This document shows positions 16,729-25,607 of a stretch of DNA of 64,000 bases, piece after piece (position 1 is the stretch's first letter; each line of letters starts with the position of its first letter). The translations under genes were made by a program, and so were the position numbers. The DNA is from Prevotellamassilia timonensis. Its GTDB lineage: Bacteria > Bacteroidota > Bacteroidia > Bacteroidales > Bacteroidaceae. The stretch is from NCBI RefSeq assembly GCF_900106785.1, contig NZ_LT629845.1, positions 125,535 through 189,534 on the forward strand, read 5' to 3'. The notes below the pieces were generated by a model. That model did no database searches and was not told where the DNA came from. It was given only the letters and a program-made list of their open reading frames with translations.

Positions 16729-17757
16729 TTACAACTTTTCGCTATAAGCCTCAATCGCCCGTTCGGCCGTTTTGACAGCCTCTTCAAGCGGGAAGGGCAG
16801 CTCGCCACCCGATGCGTTGAGGTGGCCGCCGCCATTAAAGAACTCTTCGGCCATCTTGTTACACGGAAAGTCGTCAACAGAGCGCAGCGACACACGCACC
16901 ACATCGCGTTCAGTGTCCTCGCGCAGCGATATGCTCAATCGCATGCCTTTAACCTGTAGCGGCATGTTGACAAGTCCTTCGGCGTCACCGCGGATAAAGT
17001 TGAAGCGTTTCATCTCCTCGCGTGTGAGGGTAAAGATAGATGCACGGTTTCGGGCATAGAAGTGCAGCTTTTCGTACAGCACGTAGCCCGTCAGTCGCAT
17101 GCGGTCAGCCGAGTATACATTGAACACATTGCGGTATATCTTGTCCTTGTCAATCTCCTTGGTCAGCAGCAATGAGATGATTTCGTATATCTCGGGGTTG
17201 TTAGAGTTGTAGGTAAAGCCCCCCGTGTCTGTCATCATGCCCGTGTAGATGCACGCGGCTCCGTTGCGTGTCATGCTGTCAAATCCGCCTAATTGGTGGA
17301 TAAGACGGAACACAAGTTCGCTTGTCGACGATGCCGACGGAAATGAAATGACTTGTTTGGCGCAGGTGCGGTCGGGGTCGAGGTGGTGGTCGATAATCAC
17401 CTTGTCGGCTTTGGCCCTGGCCACAGCTGTCTGCATCTCTTGCAGACGCGACAGGCTGTTAAAGTCGAGGCAGAATATCAGGTCCGCTTGATTGATAATT
17501 TGTGTGGCTGCGGCCTCATGTTTTACGTAGAAATGTATGAGGTGTGAGTTGGGCAACCATCGCAAAAAGTCGGGGAAGGGATTGGGCAGCACGATGTTCA
17601 CCTGCTTGCCGAGTGACGTCAAATAATCGGCCCAACCGAGCGAGGAACCCACGGCGTCGCCATCAGGGCCGCGGTGGGCGCATATTACGATATGTTTGCT
17701 CTGCTGTATGGTTTGCAGCAGGGCAAATAGTTCGGTGTTTGATAGTAATTGTTTCAT
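16729..17757 (-). CDS. DHH-family phosphoesterase (NrnA-like oligoribonuclease / pAp phosphatase)
   Basis: Expected to degrade nano-RNA, pAp or linear cyclic-dinucleotide products in the cytoplasm. The 342-residue protein has the DHH domain with its metal ligands visible: HRGPDGDAVGSSLG near residue 29, CLDFNSL near 95, and IIDHHLDPD near 122. The C-terminal DHHA1 domain ends in FNGGGHLNASGG, the usual substrate-binding Gly-Gly-Gly-His. Length matches NrnA. Bacteroidota lack the Orn exonuclease in general, so this is likely the nano-RNase. It is transcribed on the same strand as DUF4301 but from its own region. Confidence 0.9.
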   Translation of the reverse strand: MKQLLSNTELFALLQTIQQSKHIVICAHRGPDGDAVGSSLGWADYLTSLGKQVNIVLPNPFPDFLRWLPNSHLIHFYVKHEAAATQIINQADLIFCLDFNSLSRLQEMQTAVARAKADKVIIDHHLDPDRTCAKQVISFPSASSTSELVFRLIHQLGGFDSMTRNGAACIYTGMMTDTGGFTYNSNNPEIYEIISLLLTKEIDKDKIYRNVFNVYSADRMRLTGYVLYEKLHFYARNRASIFTLTREEMKRFNFIRGDAEGLVNMPLQVKGMRLSISLREDTERDVVRVSLRSVDDFPCNKMAEEFFNGGGHLNASGGELPFPLEEAVKTAERAIEAYSEKL

Positions 17758-17922
17758 TGGTGTCTTGGGCTGTTGGGGTAGGGGGCTGTAACGCGATGGC
17801 GTTAGCCAATCATTTTGCCAACGGAAAGCGCGTCGGCGGAATTAGTAAACAGGTTGACACGTTGACGGGTAAGTTTGCCAAGCCTTTTTTAAGCTTCCTG
17901 GCATTCTGACTTCGAGATATAA
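17758..17922. other. Upstream region of the DHH gene
   Basis: No gene is visible. It holds a run of direct and inverted GTTGAC/GTTAAC-like words (17836-17878) that pair with similar words at 18188-18226 on the other side of the family 1 palindrome. Confidence 0.4.
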
Positions 17923-18178
17923 CTCAAGTTTCGGATTTCGCAAGCGCGGGCTGAAGGCCCAATGTCCTTCATAGCCCAGGGCAAGCGAAGCGGCACCCTG
18001 GGTATCGCGTGTTGAAGCAGTCGCGCCCTGTAAGGGCAAAAGTAAAAAAGCTCTGTTACTTCTGCCCTTACAGGGCGTAACTTTTACTTTCATATCAACC
18101 CAGGGTGCCGCTTCGCTTGCCCTGGGCTATGAAGAACATTGGGCCTTCAGCCCGCACTTGCGAAATCCGAAATTAGAG
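17923..18178. repeat. Palindromic dispersed repeat, family 1, copy B
   Basis: A near-perfect palindrome of 256 bp. Outer arms: AAGTTTCGGATTTCGCAAGC with inverse at 18155-18175. Middle arms: CCCAGGGCAAGCGAAGCGGC and inverse. Inner arms: CGCCCTGTAAGGGCAAAAGT and inverse. It is the tidiest member and lies between rpe and the DHH gene, both on the minus strand. Open frames across it are palindrome artefacts. Confidence 0.9.
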
Positions 18179-18253
18179 TATATAATCATATTTACTTGTT
18201 AACTTGTCAACTTGTTACCTCGTTAACCAGGAATCTCGCCAGCGGATAGCGTG

Positions 18254-18901
18254 TTACAAGTGTTTCAGTATATGCACTTCTTCAACAGGGTCATCTGCTT
18301 TGAACACGGCCGAACCAGCCACCAGCACGTCAGCACCAGCCTCTACCAGTTGCTTGCCGGTTTGGCGGTTGACGCCACCGTCAATTTCAATCAGCGCATG
18401 CGAGTTGGTGCGGTCAATCAGTTCACGCAACCGGCGGGTCTTGTCGAGTGAATGCTCAATAAACTTCTGTCCGCCGAAACCCGGATTTACCGACATGAGC
18501 ATCACGAGGTCGAGGTCGCCAATAATCTCTTCGAGCAGGCTCACCGGGGTGTGCGGGTTGAGCGTGACACCGGCCATCATGCCCTCATTCTTAATTTGTT
18601 GCACCACGCGGTGCAGGTGTGTGCAAGCCTCGTAGTGCACGTTCATCACTTTGGCACCGAGTGCTTTCACCTCGTTAATAAACTTTTCGGGGCGTTCAAT
18701 CATCAGATGCACGTCGAGTGGCTTTTTGGCGTGTTTGGCCATGGCTTGCATCACCGGAAATCCAAATGAAATGTTGGGTACAAACACACCGTCCATCACG
18801 TCAAGGTGGTACCAGTCGCATTCGCTGTTGTTAAGCATCTCAAGGTCGCGTTGCAGATTGCCAAAGTCGGCCGAGAGCAGGGAGGGAGATATAAGAGGCA
18901 T
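18254..18901 (-). CDS. rpe: Ribulose-phosphate 3-epimerase
   Basis: Interconverts ribulose 5-phosphate and xylulose 5-phosphate in the pentose phosphate pathway. The 215-residue TIM-barrel protein shows all family marks: ISPSLLSADFGN at the N-terminus, HLDVMDGVFVPN and DVHLMIERPE with the metal-binding His and Asp, MSVNPGFGGQKFI for phosphate binding, and IEIDGGVN. Length is normal. The start ATG 18901 lies 16 bp after the stop of the upstream TPR gene on the same strand, so the two are probably co-transcribed. Confidence 0.96.
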   Translation of the reverse strand: MPLISPSLLSADFGNLQRDLEMLNNSECDWYHLDVMDGVFVPNISFGFPVMQAMAKHAKKPLDVHLMIERPEKFINEVKALGAKVMNVHYEACTHLHRVVQQIKNEGMMAGVTLNPHTPVSLLEEIIGDLDLVMLMSVNPGFGGQKFIEHSLDKTRRLRELIDRTNSHALIEIDGGVNRQTGKQLVEAGADVLVAGSAVFKADDPVEEVHILKHL

Positions 18902-18917
18902 AATTTAATGTATTGTT

Positions 18918-20747
18918 TTAATCTTCTTGTGTGTCTGAAGAGGTTGGTTGCGATTCAGTAGGCAGTGCCTTGCCTTCATTGCGCAAACTCTGTATTTTAG
19001 CCAAGCTGTCGAGTGCAAAATCCTTTTCGTCACTATTTTTGAGCATCTCTTTGCAAGACTTTTCAGCTTCGTCGTAATGTGCGTTTTCAATATTGAAAGT
19101 AACGCTGTTGCACTTTATGAAATGATAGAGGTCGAGCAGATAAGGGGGCACTTCTTGTTCAGTCTGTGTAAGCTCCTTTATACGCTCCTCTATTTGTGTC
19201 TGGCAATTTTCGATAGCTTGCTGTGCACGGTAGTCTTTTGCGCCCATCATGCAAGCAATGGTGGTGCGCACATATTGCGGGTGGCTGCTGCCCTCAAGGT
19301 TTTGCAGGTAGTAAAACGCCTTATAATATTGTCCTATGTTGAGGTAACATGTGCCCAGCATGAGGCATGTGTCGTAGAACTTTTGCCATTTGGCATGGCT
19401 CTTCTCGCCGTTGCGCTTAATGTGTTCATTGTTTTGCCTCCATACGTATTCAAAGTGCTGCGATGCCTCGTAAAAGCGCTTTTGAAGCATGAGTTTGTAG
19501 CCCCAATACATATTGTAGGCCAAGGTGGGGTCTGTCAAATCGTGTATAAGCTTTTGCTCGGCTGTCCACTCGTCACGATGCCCGTCGCGTTCTTTGTCGC
19601 GTGCATCGGCCCACATATAGTCAAATTCTGCCTGTTTGTTTTTGCCGGTAGTCCAATCAAAGCCAATCGTCATGCTTCCGGCTTTGGGGGTGACGGCAAC
19701 TTCGGCCGGTATGCGTGTAGCCGTTGATGTGGCAGCACGATTAGAAGTGACATAGTTGATGCGAATGTATGTAACCTTGTCCTTGTCAATGGTGGCAGCC
19801 TTTTCAAGTGCCACAATGATGGTGTGCTTGTTGCTGTCAGCTTCATCACCAATGGTGAATATGATTTTGATAGATGCTGTTTCGGCTGTAGGGGCATTAC
19901 CTGCGCCTAATTGGTGGACGATGGGTTCTGTCAGGCGATAGCTCGTAATGGTGTCGATGTCTTTGCTCGTAAAGTGATAACCGTCGTCACCTTCGCACAC
20001 AAGTTGCTGTATCTGAGCCCCTTGTGGCAGTATGTCGCAATTTGCAAGCCATTCGCCCAATGTCGTGATACCATCAGCTGCCACAGTTGCATCGTGGGGT
20101 TTAGCCTCGCATGTCATAGCTTCGGTGCTTGCCATGATTTGCTTCATGCGTTCGTTGCTGGCCATCTCGTATTCGATGTCGTCAGCCTGCTCCCTGTTTG
20201 ATGCTTCTATAATGTCTTTAAGGTGGCTGCAAAACATGCTGCGCAGATGAAAGCAGTCTTTCAGCGTATAGCGTAGTGTGTGGACCATTTCTTTGAGGTC
20301 ACTCAGTCTGGGTAATCCCGCAATGATGTGTATGTTTATTTTATAGGTGTCACCTTCGACGTCCACTTTGTATACAGCAGAGGTCATGGGGGCCACGCCG
20401 TTTACATCGTTACACGCAGTTCGCACCAAATCGATTTTATCGACCTCGGCATCTGTAATGTAGGGAAATGTCAATTGCATTGAGGTCGCTGCTTCGTTGT
20501 ATCTCATATAGAATTCCCCCGCTTGGTATTTGAACATATAGAGGACGTTGCCTTCGTCGTCAAGATCTTTTTTGTACTCGATGTTCAGCTCGTCAAATGC
20601 GTTTTCGAGTGCACAGGGTTCTTGGAAAATTCCTTCTCTATCGTCGTTGTTCATGAGCCGATCGAGATATCTATGTATCTGTTTGCGGTAATTATATAGT
20701 AGAAGTATGGCTCCTAATACTATTATCTGTATAATGAGATTGTTCAT
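18918..20747 (-). CDS. Membrane-anchored TPR-like protein of unknown function
   Basis: I do not recognise a named family. From ATG 20747 the protein has 609 residues: one N-terminal transmembrane helix (IIQIIVLGAILLLY), a mixed alpha/beta region to about 400, and a helical C-terminal part with TPR-like repeats (YWGYKLMLQKRFYEASQHFEYVW, LGTCYLNIGQYYKAFYYLQNLEG, HYDEAEKSCKEML). The tail is acidic and Ser/Thr-rich. The in-frame Met at 20828 would add 27 polar residues before the helix and is less likely. It precedes rpe by 16 bp. A scaffold role is inferred only from the repeats. Confidence 0.7.
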   Translation of the reverse strand: MNNLIIQIIVLGAILLLYNYRKQIHRYLDRLMNNDDREGIFQEPCALENAFDELNIEYKKDLDDEGNVLYMFKYQAGEFYMRYNEAATSMQLTFPYITDAEVDKIDLVRTACNDVNGVAPMTSAVYKVDVEGDTYKINIHIIAGLPRLSDLKEMVHTLRYTLKDCFHLRSMFCSHLKDIIEASNREQADDIEYEMASNERMKQIMASTEAMTCEAKPHDATVAADGITTLGEWLANCDILPQGAQIQQLVCEGDDGYHFTSKDIDTITSYRLTEPIVHQLGAGNAPTAETASIKIIFTIGDEADSNKHTIIVALEKAATIDKDKVTYIRINYVTSNRAATSTATRIPAEVAVTPKAGSMTIGFDWTTGKNKQAEFDYMWADARDKERDGHRDEWTAEQKLIHDLTDPTLAYNMYWGYKLMLQKRFYEASQHFEYVWRQNNEHIKRNGEKSHAKWQKFYDTCLMLGTCYLNIGQYYKAFYYLQNLEGSSHPQYVRTTIACMMGAKDYRAQQAIENCQTQIEERIKELTQTEQEVPPYLLDLYHFIKCNSVTFNIENAHYDEAEKSCKEMLKNSDEKDFALDSLAKIQSLRNEGKALPTESQPTSSDTQED

Positions 20748-21031
20748 AGGGGGGTGGGTTTTGATTCGGTTATGTTGATAGCAATGGTTGGTCCTATTGC
20801 AAAACTTGTGCCAATGATGTGCTGGCAAATGTCATTTTTTAGTGTTTATGAGAATCGCATCAAAAATTGCATCAAGAGCCTCCGTCAACATATATTGATG
20901 CAAATTTAGTGAAATCATATTGAACTTGACGAATGCTGTTGAAAATATAATGCGTGTTGGGGTGGGTGAATAGCATAAAAGGTGGCTGGAAAATGCTACG
21001 CTGCACTCACACTATGTTTTTTTCTCTTTTT
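20748..21031. other. Gene-free stretch upstream of the TPR gene
   Basis: No gene, RNA or firm promoter was recognised. It leads into the repeat cluster at 21032. Confidence 0.5.
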
Positions 21032-21553
21032 GTCTACACTCTGCACTTTTTGTATGCACTGCGCTGATTATCAATGATTTTAAGAGTGTATATAACTACA
21101 CTTTGCCTACACTTTACCTACACTCCGTCTACACTCTGCCTGCACTCTACCTACACTCTGTCTGCACTCTACCTACACTCCGTCTACACTCTGCCTACAC
21201 TCTGCCTGCACTCCGTCTACACTCTGCCTGCACTCTGCCTGTTCTTAGTGCATGATCAACCTTTTGTTTTCAGGCGTGGCGTATGCTGTGGCAGACAAAG
21301 GCGCATAGCTGTAACCGGGGACAGATTTTTCGGTAGTGCCAGACAGAAATTTCTGTCCATCTAACAGCTCTGCCGCTCTCGCATAGCCGTTTTATGGCTC
21401 TGCCGTGGCAGATGCCTCTTGTTGGCACGTTGTGTAAGTAATGGGCATGAGTGTATGAGTGTATGTGACAGTGCAAGCAAAGTGCAAGCGTGTATACACT
21501 CGTGAAACGATTGATATTCAATACATTATGCCTCAAAAGTGTAGAGTGTAGAC
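21032..21553. repeat. Inverted-repeat element, family 2, copy F (expanded)
   Basis: Ends are GTCTACACTCTGCACTTTTT and, inverted, AAAAGTGTAGAGTGTAGAC. Each end folds as a hairpin with a TTGAT-ATCAA type loop (GCTGATTATCAATG at the left, GATTGATATTCAATAC at the right). The left half contains an 11-bp minisatellite (21097-21239). The centre has further hairpins around GACAGAAATTTCTGTC. It is the longest family 2 copy at 522 bp. Confidence 0.75.
21097..21239. repeat. 11-bp minisatellite, 13 units
   Basis: Thirteen uninterrupted 11-bp units of the form TRCACTYYRYC (for example TACACTCTGCC, TGCACTCTACC, TACACTCCGTC). The unit equals the terminal motif of the surrounding element. It is not a CRISPR array: there are no spacers. 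The reading frame through it codes a Leu/Tyr/His/Thr/Cys periodic peptide that is not a credible gene. Confidence 0.9.
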
Positions 21554-21593
21554 AAAATTGCAATTTAAGTAAATAGGGGGTAGATATATACGG

Positions 21594-21941
21594 TACTTAA
21601 CTTTCGGATTTAATAAGTGCGGGCTGAAAGCCCAATGGAGCACTCAGCCCAGGGCAAGCGAAGCGACACCCTGGGTATCGCGTGTTAGAACAGTCGCGCC
21701 CTGTAAGGGCAAAAGCTTTAAGCCTTTATTTTGTTATTCTTACTTGATAGCTGAATTAGCGGTCTTAAAGTGGAACATCGTATGTATATCTTTCAATACC
21801 TGCGCCATGTCTTAAAGCTTTTGCCCTTTCAGGGCGCGACTGCTCCAACACGCGATACCCAGGGTGTCGCTTCGCTTGCCCTGGGCTGGGTGCTCCATTG
21901 GGCTTTCAGCCCGCACTTTCTAAATCCGAAAGTTGAGTAAG
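21594..21941. repeat. Palindromic dispersed repeat, family 1, copy C
   Basis: Outer arms TACTTAACTTTCGGATTTA and inverse (to 21941), middle arms CCCAGGGCAAGCGAAGCGAC and inverse, inner arms CGCCCTGTAAGGGCAAAAGC and inverse. Unlike copy B it has an unpaired centre of about 90 bp (21725-21810) of unknown nature. Arms are almost identical to copy B. Confidence 0.9.
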
Positions 21942-22296
21942 GTGCGTGATTGTCTGCACTGGTCGATGTGCGCATTTTAATGCGTGCGCAAATAGTCGAA
22001 AATATCTTCTTCAAGACTTGGCGGTATCTCCCCGCTTCAAAAGTGTGTGATTTTGTGACGCGCAATGTGTATGGGCATTTACGCCGTTGCTGTTAAAAAA
22101 TAGTGAGAATGATAACACTCGTTAGGCTATTTGGTATAGTTTTTTGACGTTCTGTGTGGTTATTTGTAATGCTGGGTTCTATTTTGCAAAATCAAAAGCC
22201 CGTGCCCTTTAACACTTGTGACAAAACGTATTACTAATAAATCTTAATTTCTAAAATAATGTTGCTCGGTGCTTGTGTGACCCATAGAAAAACTAT

Positions 22297-22304
22297 TAAA
22301 TTTG
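22297..22304 (+). promoter_or_regulatory. Candidate -7 promoter motif of the FAS1/SusCD locus
   Basis: TAAATTTG fits the -7 consensus TAnnTTTG, with CTTG 21 bp upstream (22272-22275) as a weak -33 element. It would give a leader of more than 200 nt before ATG 22525. The stretch 21942-22296 shows nothing else recognisable. Confidence 0.45.
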
Positions 22305-22524
22305 CAGTCAATTCACTAAGTGAGCATTGTCGAAAACAGCGTGCCTAATCTTTGAGCTTGTAAGGCAGTGTGAGCAAAATGCTGAGTTGTAACATGTCGA
22401 ATAGTTAATAAGTCGGTGTGTATCAACTTGATGGCATTCAGAAAACAGTTATCCAGGGGCCATCTTCCCTGACCATTATATCAGAAAACAAACAAAATAA
22501 AATAATTAATCCAATTCAAAGCGT

Positions 22525-25500
22525 ATGAAAAACCGTTTTTGCAGAATGGGTAAGCAGTTGCTTGGCGTAGCTTGCTTGCTTTCTACCTGCGGTGTGACGT
22601 ACTCGTGCTCCGACGATTATGATCTGGACGAAACAAAGCCCAGCTTCTTAGGTCAGAGTATATATGACGAGTTGAACGCCCGCGGTAACTTCAAAACTGT
22701 AATTAGGTTGATTGATGATCTGGGTTATAAGGACGTGATGCAAAAAACAGGTAGTAAAACCCTGTTTGTGGCAAACGATGAGTCTTATAATCAGTTCTTC
22801 TCAAGTAACAGTTGGGGCGTAAATAGCTACGACCAATTGTCTACTAACCAAAAGCGTTTGCTCCTGAATGGTTCAATGCTTAACAATGCTTATGTTGTCG
22901 AGATGTTGAGCACTATTCAGGGACCAGTTAAAAACCTTTGTCTCCGTCAGCTCTCTGCGTTGTCGGCTACTGACTCTGTGCCCTTCTTCAAGGCTGAGGA
23001 CTTACCTCACAACTTGAACAAGCCGACGAGTGAAACACCCGACAAGCGTTTTTGGGACCGTTACACCAATCCGGGCTATCCTGGCAAGGGTATTTATATG
23101 GCATTGGACAAAACCACGCCTATGATGACTCACTTCCTCCAGGCTCAGATGAATGAAAAGAATATCACACCAAGCGATATCTCTTTCATTCTTAACTTGG
23201 ATGGTACTGACAAGGCATGGAATGATAGCAAGAACCGCAGCTTCGTTTACGATGCCGAAATTACTACACCTGACGTAACTTGCTTGAACGGTTATTTTCA
23301 TGTGCTCGACAAGGTGCTTGTAACTCCGGGCAACATGGCTGAGGAAATTCGTAAAAATCCTGACACGAAGCTCTTCAGCGCCATGCTCGACCGCTTTAGC
23401 GCACCTTATTATGATGCTACTTTGACTGAGGAGTACAAAGCGCTGCACAGCATTCAGGCAGACTCTGTATTCCAAAAGTTGTATATAGCTCAGCGTGGCC
23501 AGCAGGGTTCTTTGGCTAAGGATCCCGATGGCGAAGATTTGGGTAGCTCAGTGTCTCGTCTTTCATACGATCCGGGATGGAATGCCTATTCTGTAGACAA
23601 CTCTACCAAGGAGCAGGATATGGCTGCCATGTTCGTGCCTAGCGATGAGGCTATGCGCAAGTACTTCCTCGAAGGTACTGGCCGCTCTTTGATTGAAAAC
23701 TACGCACCCAATAGCGATCACTCAAACTTGCTCGAGGACCTTTATCAGATTCCGCAAAACATTATGGTCAAGTTGATCAACAACTTGATGAAGGAATCTT
23801 TCAACTCTACAGTGCCCAGCAAGTATCTTTCTGTAATGAATACTGCACAGGACCAAATGTTCTCGCAGTATCCTGATGTGAAGGACTATAAGGCTGCTAT
23901 CGAAAAGGTGCTCGTGGCTAACAACGGTGTGGTTTATGTAATGAAGGACATGATTACACCGCCTGACTTTGCATCTGTTTCAGGTCCGGTGCTCTTTGAC
24001 CAGGGTACCCGCGTAATGAATACAGCCATTCACGCTGACGACGGACATATTACGTCTGATTATGCTAACGCTCCGCTGCGTAAGTTCTACAGCACTTATT
24101 TGCTCGCCATGCAGTCTAACTTCTCATTGTTTGTGCCGGTTGACGAAGGATTGGCCAACACTGGTTATGCTGACCCCGTGAGCTTTGCTGCTGGCAATGT
24201 GACGTCGTACAGATATTGGTCGTTGACACCATCTAATGTGACGGCCAAGGGCAAGGTTGTACCTGTCGTAGCAAAGGGTTATCGTTATGAGCGCGATGCG
24301 CAGATGAGTGCAAAGACTGACAGACCGCTCGGTACTTCAACTTCAAGTGCTGCAAATGATAATGTAGGCTCTGGCTTTGGTGCTACCAAGGCGCAGATTC
24401 TTTGTGACATGGTGGACCAGCACATTGTTGTACATGGTTCGGGCAATGGTGCTGAAAGCATCGAACCTAACCAAAGCTATTACTTGTCACGTAGTGGCGC
24501 TCCCGTTGTGGTAGTAACACACTCCAACAAGTCTGATGGCACAGGCATGGTAGTTGAAGGTGGTTTCCAACGTGATGTGAACAACGATAGATACCCCAAC
24601 AACAACTTCTCATGCAGTGTAATAAAGGGATTTGATCAGTCACGCGCTTCTATTGGTTATGGTAACGGTCACACTTACTTCCTCGACCGTCCTATGCAGC
24701 CTACTATCAACAATGTATTCACAGTGTTGAAGGATTTGGCTGAAAAGGACGCTGAGTATAGCAAGTTCTTCGAACTTTGCTCTTCGTTTGAATATGGTAT
24801 GAACGAAGATGAGTTGAAGGCCGCTTTCTTTGAGAATGCTGGTTTGACTGACAACCAGTGGACTACAGAGAAGCAGAAGTATGCCATCTTTGCCATGAAT
24901 GGTAGCGGTGTGGGAGCACGTCTGACTGCTGTCAACACCAGTTTGGTACGTTTCTTCAACAACTATCGTTATACTATCTTCGTGCCGACAAACGATGCTA
25001 TTACTCAAGCTGAAAGTCTTGGCTTGCCTACCCTTGAATCTATCAAGGCGTATGTAAAGGATAACTACACCGATAATAATAAGACTTGGAAGGAAGGCAC
25101 TCAGGATAAGGCAAAGGCAATGATTACTTGCTTGGTTGACTTCTTGAAGTATCACTTCTGCGACCAATCTTATTTTGTTGATGGTTACAGCGACAATGGT
25201 TACAACTTCAGCCAGTCTGCATGTAGCGATAGCAAGACTAATACATTTATTCCTGTTGCAGTACGTCATAAAGTTGGCGGACTCCAAGTATTTGATGCCC
25301 GCTCAATGACTAATAATGCTGGCGTGAATACTGGTGCTGTAATTGAAGGCAACGCTCAGGCAATTAATGTATCAACCGAGGAGGGCGCACACAACTTGTT
25401 CGCTCGCGACTATGAATTGAATGACGAAGCTACCAAAGCACGTAGCATTAAATCGTCTTCTTATGCTGTTTTGCATGGTTTGAAAGGTCAAGATTTCTTA

Positions 25501-25596
25501 CTTTTTAAGACGCTGACAGGTGGTCGCTTTGACAAGGATTGGGCTACTCCTGCTGCGGCAAGAGCATTTGTTAAGAAGTTCGGACTCAAGAAATAA
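22525..25596 (+). CDS. Surface lipoprotein with four FAS1 (fasciclin) domains
   Basis: The first gene of a seven-gene surface locus. The 1023-residue product has a lipoprotein signal (STCGVTYSC, lipidated Cys28) followed by SDD, acidic residues of the type that mark surface export of Bacteroidota lipoproteins. Four FAS1-like domains are visible by their H1 strand: KTLFVANDESY near 78, AAMFVPSDEAM near 367, FSLFVPVDEGL near 530 and YTIFVPTNDAI near 816. H2-like ends are NGYFHVLDKVL near 255 and NGVVYVMKDMI near 465. FAS1 domains mediate adhesion or ligand binding in other systems. The gene lies 11 bp before a susC-type gene. Ligand unknown. Confidence 0.88.
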   Translation: MKNRFCRMGKQLLGVACLLSTCGVTYSCSDDYDLDETKPSFLGQSIYDELNARGNFKTVIRLIDDLGYKDVMQKTGSKTLFVANDESYNQFFSSNSWGVNSYDQLSTNQKRLLLNGSMLNNAYVVEMLSTIQGPVKNLCLRQLSALSATDSVPFFKAEDLPHNLNKPTSETPDKRFWDRYTNPGYPGKGIYMALDKTTPMMTHFLQAQMNEKNITPSDISFILNLDGTDKAWNDSKNRSFVYDAEITTPDVTCLNGYFHVLDKVLVTPGNMAEEIRKNPDTKLFSAMLDRFSAPYYDATLTEEYKALHSIQADSVFQKLYIAQRGQQGSLAKDPDGEDLGSSVSRLSYDPGWNAYSVDNSTKEQDMAAMFVPSDEAMRKYFLEGTGRSLIENYAPNSDHSNLLEDLYQIPQNIMVKLINNLMKESFNSTVPSKYLSVMNTAQDQMFSQYPDVKDYKAAIEKVLVANNGVVYVMKDMITPPDFASVSGPVLFDQGTRVMNTAIHADDGHITSDYANAPLRKFYSTYLLAMQSNFSLFVPVDEGLANTGYADPVSFAAGNVTSYRYWSLTPSNVTAKGKVVPVVAKGYRYERDAQMSAKTDRPLGTSTSSAANDNVGSGFGATKAQILCDMVDQHIVVHGSGNGAESIEPNQSYYLSRSGAPVVVVTHSNKSDGTGMVVEGGFQRDVNNDRYPNNNFSCSVIKGFDQSRASIGYGNGHTYFLDRPMQPTINNVFTVLKDLAEKDAEYSKFFELCSSFEYGMNEDELKAAFFENAGLTDNQWTTEKQKYAIFAMNGSGVGARLTAVNTSLVRFFNNYRYTIFVPTNDAITQAESLGLPTLESIKAYVKDNYTDNNKTWKEGTQDKAKAMITCLVDFLKYHFCDQSYFVDGYSDNGYNFSQSACSDSKTNTFIPVAVRHKVGGLQVFDARSMTNNAGVNTGAVIEGNAQAINVSTEEGAHNLFARDYELNDEATKARSIKSSSYAVLHGLKGQDFLLFKTLTGGRFDKDWATPAAARAFVKKFGLKK

Positions 25597-25607
25597 ATAC
25601 CAATATT

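Noticed and set aside
21097-21239. Possible CRISPR array
   Set aside because: The 11-bp units are contiguous with no spacers, there is no leader, and no cas gene lies in the window.
21074-21364. 96-residue Leu/Tyr/Thr/His-rich open frame
   Set aside because: It is the translation of the 11-bp minisatellite. The periodic peptide comes from the repeat unit and not from a gene.
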